Assembly: GCA_947450405.1 (NCBI GenBank) | Contig: CANFVI010000088.1 | Location: 1 to 6,958 of the forward strand | DNA length: 6,958 nt | Direction of reading: 5' to 3' | Source of the DNA: Flavobacteriales bacterium | GTDB taxonomy: Bacteria > Bacteroidota > Bacteroidia > NS11-12g > UBA955 | Shown: positions 1 through 6,321 of the stretch, in pieces | Layout: every line of letters starts with the position of its first letter | How positions within the stretch are numbered: position 1 is the first letter of the stretch | Program-made: the position numbers and the translations under genes | The notes under the pieces: model-generated | The model's database searches: none | Told to the model about the DNA's origin: nothing | What the model saw: the letters and a program-made list of their open reading frames with translations, nothing else

Positions 1-491
1 TCGTTGGGAAAATCGTTTCCAAACACGGGTTTAAAGGCAATTTAAATATTTCAATCATTTCATCGTTCTACGATGAAATCTATGAAGGGGATTACCTTTT
101 TGTCATAATCGACCAAAAAGGTGTCCCCTTTCTTATTGAATCCCTCAACTCAACAAAACAAATTGTGAAACTGCAATTTGTAGATTCTGAAACACAAGCT
201 TTAGACCTTGTGGGTAAAGAAATTGCAATTGCATTTGATATTGACCACGATTCACCTAATCAAAATGGGTTAGAAGGTTTTGTGCTATACGACCAATTTG
301 ATCACCTCATTGGCGATATCAAAGCAATTGAAGAATACCCCGGACATCCTATGCTCGTGGTTATTGGCGAAAATCGCGAAATTTTAATCCCTTTAATTGA
401 AGATTGGATTATCAATTTTAACGAAGATTTACGAACTTTGAAAATGACACTTCCTGAAGGACTTATAAATCCAGAAGAATATGAAGATTGA
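1..491 (+). CDS. rimM: Ribosome maturation factor RimM (5' end missing)
   Basis: RimM binds ribosomal protein S19 and assists maturation of the 30S subunit head, including the 3' domain of 16S rRNA, in the cytoplasm. The reading frame is open from the left edge; the first whole codon is at 3, and 162 residues are visible of a protein usually about 170-180 long, so only a short N-terminal piece is missing. The visible start, VGKIVSKHGFKGNL, is the typical RimM N-terminal beta-barrel opening. The second half is the PRC-barrel domain, with the conserved run REILIPLIEDWI and the usual ending LPEGLINP. A GTG at 165 is an internal codon and not the start, because the RimM match continues upstream of it. 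The last 11 nt overlap trmD, the usual rimM-trmD order, so translation is probably coupled. The operon promoter lies outside the window. Family assignment is confident from motifs; S19 binding is known for the family, not seen here. Confidence 0.95.
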   Translation, partial: VGKIVSKHGFKGNLNISIISSFYDEIYEGDYLFVIIDQKGVPFLIESLNSTKQIVKLQFVDSETQALDLVGKEIAIAFDIDHDSPNQNGLEGFVLYDQFDHLIGDIKAIEEYPGHPMLVVIGENREILIPLIEDWIINFNEDLRTLKMTLPEGLINPEEYED

Positions 492-1164
492 TATCATTTC
501 AGCAGTACCAGATTTACTCATTAGCCCGCTTACAAATAGCATTCCCAAAAGAGCGGTCAACAAAGGTCTTGTGGAAATCAATTTCCATAATCTACACGAT
601 TATGGATCAGGGAAATACCAACAAATAGACGACAGTCCATTTGGCGGAGGTGCCGGCATGGTGCTCATGCCTGAACCTCTTGCACAATGTATCGAGTCCC
701 TCAAAAAAGAAACCCAGTACAACGAAATTATATACCTCACCCCCGATGGTGAAACTTTTGATCAGAAAATGGCCAATAGCCTCTCTTTGGTTGATAATCT
801 AATTTTTATTTGTGGACATTATAAAGGCATTGACCAACGTATCCGCGATATTTATGTAACCAAAGAAATTTCACTGGGCGATTTTGTGCTTAGCGGAGGA
901 GAAATTGCAGCTTGTGCAATTGTAGACGCAATTGTTCGACTTATACCAGGTGTTATTGGTAATGAAGAATCTGCACTTTCAGATTCGTTTCAAGACAATC
1001 TGCTTGCCCCACCTTTATATACCCGCCCTGAATCATTCCAAAACCTAACGGTTCCGAGTGTTCTTTTGAGCGGAAATCACAAATTAATTGACGAATGGCG
1101 CTTCGAACAATCTATTGAAAGAACAGAAAAATTGCGACCAGATTTATTAAAAAACAAAGAATGA
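481..1164 (+). CDS. trmD: tRNA (guanine-N1-)-methyltransferase TrmD
   Basis: TrmD transfers a methyl group from S-adenosylmethionine to N1 of G37 in tRNAs read by CNN-type anticodons, which prevents +1 frameshifting. It is a cytoplasmic SPOUT (knotted) homodimer. The 227 residues match the family length. Visible motifs are GGGAGMVLMPEP (56-67), CGHYKGIDQR (111-120), GDFVLSGGE (133-141, part of the cofactor-binding knot), YTRPESF (180-186), and VLLSGNH followed by WRFEQS (194-212). By alignment from memory with the E. coli enzyme, the catalytic Arg154 and Asp169 correspond to R153 (in VRLIPG) and D168 (in SDSF), so the enzyme looks intact. The start ATG gives the expected N-terminus MKIDIIS. 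It overlaps rimM by 11 nt at its start and the exonuclease gene by 4 nt (ATGA) at its end. rplS, a frequent downstream partner in other bacteria, is replaced here by the exonuclease gene. Confidence 0.97.
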   Translation: MKIDIISAVPDLLISPLTNSIPKRAVNKGLVEINFHNLHDYGSGKYQQIDDSPFGGGAGMVLMPEPLAQCIESLKKETQYNEIIYLTPDGETFDQKMANSLSLVDNLIFICGHYKGIDQRIRDIYVTKEISLGDFVLSGGEIAACAIVDAIVRLIPGVIGNEESALSDSFQDNLLAPPLYTRPESFQNLTVPSVLLSGNHKLIDEWRFEQSIERTEKLRPDLLKNKE

Positions 1165-1928
1165 AACTTCAATTAAAACGCCCCTTGGTGGTCTTCGATT
1201 TGGAAACTACTGGCATAAGTGTTACAGCAGACCGTATTGTAGAAATTTGCATGTTAAAGGTTAACCCCGATGGGCAAGAAGAAATTCGTACCTACCGCGT
1301 GAATCCTGAAATGCCAATCCCTTCCGGGGCCAGTGAAGTACATGGAATTTACGACGCAGATGTGATAGATAAACCCATTTTCAAAACGCTTGCCCCTGAA
1401 ATAAATACCTTTTTGAAAGATTGTGATTTTGGGGGATTTAACTCCAACAAATTTGATTTCCCCTTGCTTGTAGAAGAATTCTACCGTGCAGGAATCGATT
1501 TTGATATTGAAAAACGCAAATTTATTGACGCCCAAAGAATTTACCATTTTAAGGAACCTCGTAATTTAAAAGCAGCGCTTAAATTTTATTGCGAACAAGA
1601 CCTAGAAAATGCGCATTCAGCTGAAGCCGATACTGTTGCCACTTGGCAAGTTTTAAAAGCTCAAATTGAACGCTACGATGATATCCCTCATGATATTGAA
1701 GGACTACATAAAATGAGTGGTCAAAGTAATTTGGCTGACCTTGCAGGTCGCTTAATTATTGATAATAAAGGCGAAACAGTATTTAACTTTGGTAAACACC
1801 GTGGAAAATCGGTGAAAGAAATACTCAAAAACGAACCGAGTTACTATAAATGGATGATGGACGGAGATTTCCCACAACAAACAAAAATGGTACTTACCAG
1901 AATTCGATTAAGCCTTAGAAACGAATGA
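1161..1928 (+). CDS. DEDDh 3'-5' exonuclease (DnaQ/ExoX-like) with extra C-terminal domain
   Basis: A cytoplasmic 255-residue nuclease of the DnaQ superfamily, which removes nucleotides from 3' ends using two metal ions. All catalytic residues are visible: Exo I FDLETTG with D13 and E15, Exo II NSNKFD with D99, and Exo III HSAEAD with H152 and D157, so it is of the DEDDh type and probably active. Residues about 205-250 form a separate small domain beginning FNFGKHRGKSV and containing YYKWMMDGDFP. This resembles the C-terminal domain of ExoX-like exonucleases and DUF3820-type proteins; the match is from memory. It could serve DNA repair, proofreading in trans or RNA trimming; sequence alone does not decide. 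It lacks the polymerase-binding context needed to call it dnaQ proper. It overlaps trmD by ATGA and the next gene by another ATGA, implying reinitiation from one cistron to the next. Confidence 0.88.
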   Translation: MKLQLKRPLVVFDLETTGISVTADRIVEICMLKVNPDGQEEIRTYRVNPEMPIPSGASEVHGIYDADVIDKPIFKTLAPEINTFLKDCDFGGFNSNKFDFPLLVEEFYRAGIDFDIEKRKFIDAQRIYHFKEPRNLKAALKFYCEQDLENAHSAEADTVATWQVLKAQIERYDDIPHDIEGLHKMSGQSNLADLAGRLIIDNKGETVFNFGKHRGKSVKEILKNEPSYYKWMMDGDFPQQTKMVLTRIRLSLRNE

Positions 1929-2635
1929 GCCAAAAACATACAATTACCATTGTAAAGGAAACCGATGAATGGTTGGTAATTAACAAACCACCATTTGTTC
2001 CGTCTTTACCAGAAAGAGGTAAATTTACCGCCGAGTCTGTGATGGATTGGAGCCGCCGTTTTTGGCCTGATGCTATATTGTGTCATAGAATTGACCGTGA
2101 AACTTCTGGGGCATTGCTCATTGCCAAAAACTTAGAAGCTTTCAAACATTTGACAATTCAATTTGAACACCGCACGGTGCAAAAAAAGTACCATGCCATT
2201 GCCGATGGCCGGGTTTCATTTGAAGATCTATGGGTTGATTTGCCTATTAATACCGAACAAATTGGTAAAATTAGAATTGATAAAATCAATGGAAAACCCG
2301 CACAAACGCGTTTCCAAACTCTTAAATTATACAAACATTTTACATTGCTAGAATGTGAACCTAAAACAGGACGTCTTCACCAAATCAGGGTACATTTGGC
2401 TTCGCAAAATGCTAAAATTTCAGGCGACACTCTGTATAGAAGTATTATCCCCAAATTGAGTACTATCAAAAGAAAGATTTCAGGCGAAGACACCGATTTG
2501 ATTACCCGTTTTGCTTTGCATGCCAAAAGTTTAGAATTCAACGATCTCGACGGTAGTCGCGTGAAAGTAGAAACGGAATATCCGAAAGACTTTGCAGTTT
2601 TCTTGAAGTTATTAGAAAAATACGACCAATATTAA
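1925..2635 (+). CDS. RluA-family RNA pseudouridine synthase
   Basis: Converts specific uridines in rRNA or tRNA to pseudouridine in the cytoplasm. Of 236 residues, the N-terminus has the strand WLVINKPP (16-23), followed by the catalytic loop HRIDRETSG (54-62), in which D57 is the nucleophilic aspartate of the family. QKKYHAIADG (86-95) and TGRLHQIRVHLA (148-159) are the other family signatures. There is no N-terminal S4 RNA-binding domain, which separates it from RluC/RluD and makes it more like RluA or TruC (tRNA U65). The exact target base cannot be read from the sequence, so no symbol is given. Its start overlaps the exonuclease stop (ATGA at 1925-1928) and the next gene begins 1 nt after its stop. 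Placement beside trmD and rimM fits an RNA-modification role. Confidence 0.92.
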   Translation: MSQKHTITIVKETDEWLVINKPPFVPSLPERGKFTAESVMDWSRRFWPDAILCHRIDRETSGALLIAKNLEAFKHLTIQFEHRTVQKKYHAIADGRVSFEDLWVDLPINTEQIGKIRIDKINGKPAQTRFQTLKLYKHFTLLECEPKTGRLHQIRVHLASQNAKISGDTLYRSIIPKLSTIKRKISGEDTDLITRFALHAKSLEFNDLDGSRVKVETEYPKDFAVFLKLLEKYDQY

Positions 2636-2636
2636 T

Positions 2637-3155
2637 ATGTTACTCTCCCCTTCTGAATTGCCATTACGCGTAAAACAATGGGGTAAACCATTGAAGGCTA
2701 TGCTTTTGAAACTCAAAGCCAAGCCACCTAAAGATTTAGATGAGATTTTTGGGAAATACCACAATGAAGCATTTAAAAAAATAGATTGCCTCGATTGCGG
2801 AAATTGCTGCAAAACAACCAGCCCAATGTTTTTTGATAAAGACATTGAACGTTTGAGTATTGCACTTAAAATGAAACCAGGTGCTTTTATTGAAAAGTAC
2901 TTATTTATGGATACCGATGGCATTTATGCTTTAAAATCGGCACCTTGCCCATTCTTAGGAAACGACAACTACTGTCACGTATATGATGATCGTCCTAAAG
3001 CTTGCAGAGATTACCCACATACCAATCACCGAAAGATGCATACATACTTGCATTTGGGTGCAAAAAACGCAGAAATTTGTCCTGCTGTTTTCAATATTCT
3101 CGAAAAATTAGAGGAATCAATTATTGAAAGCCAAGGAATGAAAAGAAAAATATAG
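2637..3155 (+). CDS. YkgJ-family cysteine-cluster protein
   Basis: A 172-residue soluble protein with the zinc/iron-chelating YkgJ cysteine pattern. The first cluster is CLDCGNCC (C51, C54, C57, C58). The second part has CPF (C104), C113 in NYCHVYDDRP, C123 in KACRDYP, and a later C148. The eight cysteines probably bind a metal ion or an Fe-S cluster, but ligand identity is an inference. The biochemical role of YkgJ proteins is not established. No signal peptide or membrane segment is seen. The ATG at 2637 lies 1 nt after the preceding stop, so it is almost certainly co-translated with the pseudouridine synthase. It is the last gene of the operon; a terminator follows 115 nt later. The name is solid at family level; function is unknown. 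Confidence 0.88.
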   Translation: MLLSPSELPLRVKQWGKPLKAMLLKLKAKPPKDLDEIFGKYHNEAFKKIDCLDCGNCCKTTSPMFFDKDIERLSIALKMKPGAFIEKYLFMDTDGIYALKSAPCPFLGNDNYCHVYDDRPKACRDYPHTNHRKMHTYLHLGAKNAEICPAVFNILEKLEESIIESQGMKRKI

Positions 3156-3190
3156 GATTAACGATTATTATACAGAGTTAACCGAAATTT

Positions 3191-3198
3191 TAATTTTA
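3191..3198 (+). promoter_or_regulatory. Possible -7-like element in the operon trailer
   Basis: TAATTTTA followed by GTACACC differs from the Bacteroidota -7 consensus TAnnTTTG at one base (G to A). No TTTG lies at the expected distance upstream, so the -33 element is missing. If active it would give a transcript of roughly 100 nt ending at the hairpin at 3271-3305. No ORF of useful size lies between. This is weak evidence only. The rest of 3156-3270 is AT-rich and shows nothing else I can name. Confidence 0.2.
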
Positions 3199-3270
3199 GT
3201 ACACCATTACTATCGAAATTTGTAACCAAATAGCCGTTTGAAAATTTTCATATGCTATTAAATTTGGTTT

Positions 3271-3305
3271 ATCCCTCTCCAATGCTATGGAGGGGGATTT
3301 TTATT
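3271..3305 (+). terminator. Rho-independent terminator of the rimM-ykgJ operon
   Basis: The arms 3271-3281 and 3288-3298 form an 11-bp stem, with TCCCTCTCC pairing to GGAGGGGGA, one G-U pair (3276 with 3293) and A-T closing pairs, around a 6-nt loop (ATGCTA). A run of T follows on the + strand (ATTTTTATTT), as in an intrinsic terminator. It ends the + strand operon 115 nt after the last stop codon. The dcd stop lies just to the right on the opposite strand, so the hairpin may also slow transcripts arriving from dcd. On that strand, however, the stem is followed by TAAACCAAATTT with no T run, so it is mainly a + strand terminator. Confidence 0.85.
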
Positions 3306-3314
3306 TCAAGTTGA

Positions 3315-3851
3315 TTAGAACTTGTTTTTCCACATCATGCTTTCTACAGGTCGGTTAGGTTGACCACTGTATTTTGCATTTTTCTTACTGTTATAAGGGA
3401 CTAAGATTTCACCATCGGCAGGGAAATAAATCAACTGTCCAATTGGCATTCCTGCATACACCCTAACTGGCATTTTTACAGAAATTTCTAAGGTCCAGTT
3501 TCCGCAGAACCCTACATCACCTTTTCCTGCTGTTGCATGAATATCAATACCCAATCGGCCGGTGCTGCTTTTTCCCTCCAAAAAAGGAATATGCGCATGA
3601 CTTTCTGTGTATTCTTCGGTAACTCCCAAGTAAAACTTGTCTGGCATTAACACGAAGCCTTCTTCCGGTATTTCAAAATGTTCAATGGTATTGTGTTTTT
3701 TTGCATCTAATTCCGTATCGGTATACAACGCCAAATATTTACCCAAATGCACATCATAACTGTTGCTACCCAAACAATCCCTATTGTATGGAGTGACAAC
3801 AATTGTTCCTTTCTCCATTTCTTCAAGTATACGTGAATCAGATAAAATCAT
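3315..3851 (-). CDS. dcd: dCTP deaminase
   Basis: Deaminates dCTP to dUTP, feeding dTMP synthesis through dUTPase and thymidylate synthase; it acts in the cytoplasm as a homotrimer. The 178 residues fit the family. Visible motifs are the start MILSDSRI, NSYDVHLG (30-37), EGKSSTGRLG (92-101, phosphate and substrate contacts), HATAGKGDVGF (105-115), and TLEISV with E122 as the catalytic glutamate by comparison with E. coli Glu138. PIGQLIYF (136-143) and AKYSGQ (159-164) form the nucleotide-binding end. The TAG in HATAG, where E. coli has TAH, also occurs in bifunctional dCTP deaminase/dUTPases, so release of dUMP cannot be excluded; the overall sequence looks like the ordinary Bacteroidota Dcd. 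It lies 41 nt after the beta-barrel gene, with a -7-like element 4 nt before its ATG. Confidence 0.95.
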   Translation of the reverse strand: MILSDSRILEEMEKGTIVVTPYNRDCLGSNSYDVHLGKYLALYTDTELDAKKHNTIEHFEIPEEGFVLMPDKFYLGVTEEYTESHAHIPFLEGKSSTGRLGIDIHATAGKGDVGFCGNWTLEISVKMPVRVYAGMPIGQLIYFPADGEILVPYNSKKNAKYSGQPNRPVESMMWKNKF

Positions 3852-3855
3852 GGGG

Positions 3856-3863
3856 CAAATATA
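3856..3863 (-). promoter_or_regulatory. -7 promoter element of dcd
   Basis: On the - strand TATATTTG matches the Bacteroidota -7 consensus TAnnTTTG exactly and is followed by CCCC and the dcd ATG. The start of transcription would therefore fall at or next to the start codon. No TTTG is found at the expected -33 position, so the promoter may be weak or dcd may also be read through from upstream. There is no Shine-Dalgarno site in the gap. Confidence 0.5.
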
Positions 3864-3892
3864 AGATTTTTAAAAGGAAAATGAATACCGAC

Positions 3893-4798
3893 TTAAAATC
3901 TCAACTTAGGTTCAACTTTGCCAATTTTCTGGGTAAAGCTAATACTAGGAACCGGGAAACTAAAATAGTTCGTTAAGTGCTGCATACTTCCATCACTATT
4001 TTGAACATCATATTCCCCTCCAAAATTAGAATAATAGGCCAATCCAAACGACCAACTCTTGGTGTCGTTTTTGTTGCTAATTAAGCGTAATTGAATATTT
4101 GCAAAAAGCGTAGTTCTATTGACAATCTTATTATTGGTGGTTGTTTTATATGGAGATGCTAAAGGATTTGAAGGATCAACCAATTGTTTATTGCCATTTT
4201 CATCTAATTCCCACTGTGATACATTTGCAATTTTTTGATTTCCTTGATTAAACCATAGTTCTCCAATGAGATATACGGTTGGAGTCAATTTTTTACTTCC
4301 CCCAATATTATACATGAGAGATGCATCAGGAGAAAAGTTCGCGGTAAAATAACCCATACAAACGGTAAAATGATCGTAATCATCACCGAATGAATATCCT
4401 GCATACAATACATTCATTTTTGCCTTGTGCGGTTCTTTTAAAAACGCACTTGTTATTGCAATATCACCAATTAATAGTCGTTGGTTATTTTCAACGTCTA
4501 CAGAATATTTAGGAGAAACATAAAAATACAACGGCAAAACTACACCAGCAGAAACATTTAAATTATTGGTGATTCCATATTGGAAATCATTCATAAAGAA
4601 ATTGAAATTATGATAATACAGGGTTTTTGCGGGCAAACTAATACCCGATTGCATAAAAATGTAACGGTAGCAATGATGGTTATCGGTTGGGGTTTTGAAC
4701 GTACTGGTATCGGTAGTTGTTGAATCTGGCAAAGCATGGATTGCTTTAGCTTTATCAAACACAAAAAACGATACCAAAAACAGCAACAAAATTCTCAT
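3893..4798 (-). CDS. Probable outer-membrane beta-barrel protein, function unknown
   Basis: A 301-residue protein I do not recognise as a named family. Residues 1-19 are a signal peptide: MR, a hydrophobic core LLLFLVSFFVF, then DKAKA with an AxA-type cleavage site before IHALP. A short Thr/Ser/Asp-rich linker follows (25-40). The remainder alternates short strands of polar and hydrophobic residues ending in aromatic positions, for example LYYHNFNFFM, NVSAGVVLPLYFYV and FGLAYYSNFGGEY, as in outer-membrane barrels. The last residue is Phe, a common barrel insertion signal. Its location is probably the outer membrane; no enzymatic motif is visible. It starts 31 nt after the WD40 gene and ends 41 nt before dcd, so it may share a transcript with either. 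The start ATG is chosen because it opens the signal peptide and lies 7 nt after a -7 element. Confidence 0.72.
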   Translation of the reverse strand: MRILLLFLVSFFVFDKAKAIHALPDSTTTDTSTFKTPTDNHHCYRYIFMQSGISLPAKTLYYHNFNFFMNDFQYGITNNLNVSAGVVLPLYFYVSPKYSVDVENNQRLLIGDIAITSAFLKEPHKAKMNVLYAGYSFGDDYDHFTVCMGYFTANFSPDASLMYNIGGSKKLTPTVYLIGELWFNQGNQKIANVSQWELDENGNKQLVDPSNPLASPYKTTTNNKIVNRTTLFANIQLRLISNKNDTKSWSFGLAYYSNFGGEYDVQNSDGSMQHLTNYFSFPVPSISFTQKIGKVEPKLRF

Positions 4799-4805
4799 TC
4801 TGCCG

Positions 4806-4813
4806 CAAAATTA
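4806..4813 (-). promoter_or_regulatory. -7 promoter element of the beta-barrel gene
   Basis: TAATTTTG on the - strand is a perfect TAnnTTTG match, placed 7 nt before the ATG in the 31-nt gap after the WD40 gene. The corresponding -33 TTTG is not found at 19-21 nt. If used, the mRNA would begin within a few nt of the start codon. The upstream part of this promoter would overlap the 3' end of the WD40 coding sequence. Confidence 0.5.
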
Positions 4814-4829
4814 CAATTCAAAGTTGAAA

Positions 4830-5723
4830 CTATATCTTGTGTGGTTCATTTATTTGCCAACACTTTATACTTGTGTCGTCGCTGCAAGTAACAAACATTG
4901 TGTCACTTAACCATACACAACCATTTACTGAGCTTTTGTGTCCTTCAAATTTCACATTGTCAATTACTTTCAGTAAAGAAAAATCATGTGCATTCCACAA
5001 ACGAATTGTTTTATCCATGCTTGTGGTAGCTAAAAACGACATTGCGGGATTGGATTTTACTGCATGAATGGTAAACCAATGAGCATCTAGGGTATATGAA
5101 TTTTTGCCTTCTGAATCCCAAACTTTCAATTTTGCGTCTCTACCGGCGGAAACTAAATAATCATTCACCGTTTCTAATGCAAAAACACTATTTCCATGCG
5201 CTTTTCTGGATTCCTGAATTTCTAAATCCTCATTCAAAATATAAATATTGCCATCTGAACTTGCAACATAAACCATTGATTTTGAATAATGAATGGCTCT
5301 TAAACTTTGTTCCGAAAGCCGAATGGATTTATGAATTCGGGTATACCAATCTGAAACAATCAAAGTACCGTCACCACCAACAGTGAGTATCTTATCCTCA
5401 GAAAGCACGTGGATCCCAAAAACACCTTTGGTGTGTAACTTTTGAGATATTGGAGCATTTCCTTGTTTTAAATAATACATGGTTCCAGATTGCCCTCCAA
5501 CCAAAATCATAGCGAGTTTGGGTAAAACCGCCATAGAATAGATGGCTTCTGGCAGCGTTGCAAATAATTTCCCTTCGTTGTTATTTCCTTGCGGCCAATG
5601 AATTACATAGCCATCTGATCCCCCCGAAAAAAAACCACCATTATCATCATTACACAAACAATAAACCGATTGTTTATGTCCGTTGTAATTCTGAACCAAA
5701 GAAACTTGTAACTTTGTAGGCAT
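4830..5723 (-). CDS. Seven-repeat WD40 beta-propeller protein
   Basis: A 297-residue protein made almost entirely of WD40 repeats. Seven blades can be read: GHKQSV to YVIHW (15-43), AIYSMA to TMYYL (60-85), GVFGIH to IVSDW (100-126), SLRAIH to IYIL (140-163), HGNSVF to KVWD (176-203), HWFTIH to RLWN (215-244), and GHKSSV to KCWQI (261-291). Seven repeats are enough for one closed propeller with no other domain. No signal peptide or membrane segment is seen, so it is probably cytoplasmic. WD40 propellers act as protein-binding scaffolds; the partner is unknown and no catalytic motif is visible. Its ATG shares the palindrome CATG (5721-5724) with the divergent phosphopantetheinyl transferase, and no other Met lies near the N-terminus. 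Its neighbour on the same strand is the beta-barrel gene. Family confidence is high; function is unknown. Confidence 0.9.
   Translation of the reverse strand: MPTKLQVSLVQNYNGHKQSVYCLCNDDNGGFFSGGSDGYVIHWPQGNNNEGKLFATLPEAIYSMAVLPKLAMILVGGQSGTMYYLKQGNAPISQKLHTKGVFGIHVLSEDKILTVGGDGTLIVSDWYTRIHKSIRLSEQSLRAIHYSKSMVYVASSDGNIYILNEDLEIQESRKAHGNSVFALETVNDYLVSAGRDAKLKVWDSEGKNSYTLDAHWFTIHAVKSNPAMSFLATTSMDKTIRLWNAHDFSLLKVIDNVKFEGHKSSVNGCVWLSDTMFVTCSDDTSIKCWQINEPHKI
5709..5716 (+). promoter_or_regulatory. -7 promoter element of the phosphopantetheinyl transferase gene
   Basis: TAACTTTG matches TAnnTTTG exactly and is followed by TAGGC and the ATG at 5722. It lies inside the first codons of the divergent WD40 gene. 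A partial -33 (TTG at 5683-5685) is 23 nt upstream, slightly long. Transcription would begin at or next to the start codon. Confidence 0.5.
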
Positions 5724-6321
5724 GGCGTTTATTAAAAACTGGGATTGTACTTCAGGGGCAAAGTTGTATTTGTGGGAAATACAAAACGACAGTTCTCAAA
5801 TTTACGCAGAAAACGGAACAAAACACAGTGCTAGGGATCTTGAAAAATTAGCTATAACAGAGATTATTGGGTTATTACATCCCAATGCTGAATTACAAAA
5901 AGACGATTTTGGAAAGCCTTACTTGGTTGAAAACACTAATCATATCAATTACAGCCACACCAAAAATATTCTTTTTTGGGGGGAACATTCACAGTTTAAA
6001 ATAGGTGTAGATGTGGAACATTTAAGACCACAACTTGCAACAATCAAACAAAAATTTTGCAGGGAAGATGAATTTGCATTTATTCCATCAGAAAATGAAC
6101 TCCCCTATTTATTGGCTATTTGGAGCGCAAAAGAGGCTATTTATAAGTCTTACGGCAGAAAAGAAGTTGATTTTCAAAAACATATGCAAATTTTGCCATT
6201 TGAAATAGGCTCAGTAGGCGTTATATCGGCAAACTTTTTATTGGGACAAACAACCCCAATGCTAGTGCATTATACTTTTGAAGGTACAATGATTGCCTGT
6301 TGGACAACCTTTCCAGTGTAA
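5722..6321 (+). CDS. 4'-phosphopantetheinyl transferase superfamily protein (Sfp-type)
   Basis: Transfers the 4'-phosphopantetheine arm of coenzyme A to a serine of a carrier protein (acyl, peptidyl or aryl carrier), switching it to its active form. The 199 residues contain INYSHT (75-80), the magnesium-binding GVDVE (D97, E99), and WSAKEAIYKSYG (135-146) with the third acidic residue E138 and K137/K142. This is the Sfp/AcpT-like layout rather than the short AcpS type. No carrier protein or synthase gene is in the window, so the target is unknown; it may be the fatty-acid ACP. The start is firm: an in-frame stop lies at 5692-5694 and the only start codon after it is the ATG at 5722. That ATG interlocks with the WD40 start on the other strand, and the stop codon abuts the stop of the convergent acyltransferase with no gap. 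Confidence 0.9.
   Translation: MAFIKNWDCTSGAKLYLWEIQNDSSQIYAENGTKHSARDLEKLAITEIIGLLHPNAELQKDDFGKPYLVENTNHINYSHTKNILFWGEHSQFKIGVDVEHLRPQLATIKQKFCREDEFAFIPSENELPYLLAIWSAKEAIYKSYGRKEVDFQKHMQILPFEIGSVGVISANFLLGQTTPMLVHYTFEGTMIACWTTFPV
5759..5766 (-). promoter_or_regulatory. Possible -7 element of the WD40 gene
   Basis: CAACTTTG on the - strand differs from TAnnTTTG at one base and lies 35 nt before the WD40 ATG, within the coding sequence of the divergent phosphopantetheinyl transferase gene. The nearest upstream TTTG (5785-5782) is only 15 nt away, too close for the usual spacing. It is the best candidate I see for this gene, but weak. Confidence 0.25.

Noticed and set aside
165..167. GTG as the start of rimM
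   Set aside because: The same frame upstream encodes the RimM N-terminal motif (VGKIVSKHGFKG) from position 3, so the GTG is an internal valine codon.
1003..1020. TrmD seemed to lack the Asp found in the E. coli LLDCPHYTRP segment (LLAPPLYTRP here)
   Set aside because: The catalytic Asp169 of E. coli lies earlier, in the EDSF segment, and is conserved here as D168 in SDSF, so there is no sign of inactivation.
1254..1547. Open frame of 97 codons on the - strand
   Set aside because: It lies wholly inside the exonuclease gene, antisense to it, and shows no recognisable motif.
2612..2923. Open frame of 103 codons on the - strand
   Set aside because: Antisense to the pseudouridine synthase end and the cysteine-cluster gene, both of which have clear family motifs on the + strand.
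3237..3266. TTTG-18 nt-TAAATTTG promoter-like pair on +
   Set aside because: Transcription would begin inside the terminator stem at 3271-3298, leaving only the hairpin; most likely a chance match in AT-rich DNA.
4695..5386. Three + strand open frames of 71-96 codons
   Set aside because: They are antisense to the beta-barrel and WD40 genes. The WD40 repeats in the - strand frame are unmistakable and the + strand translations show no motif.
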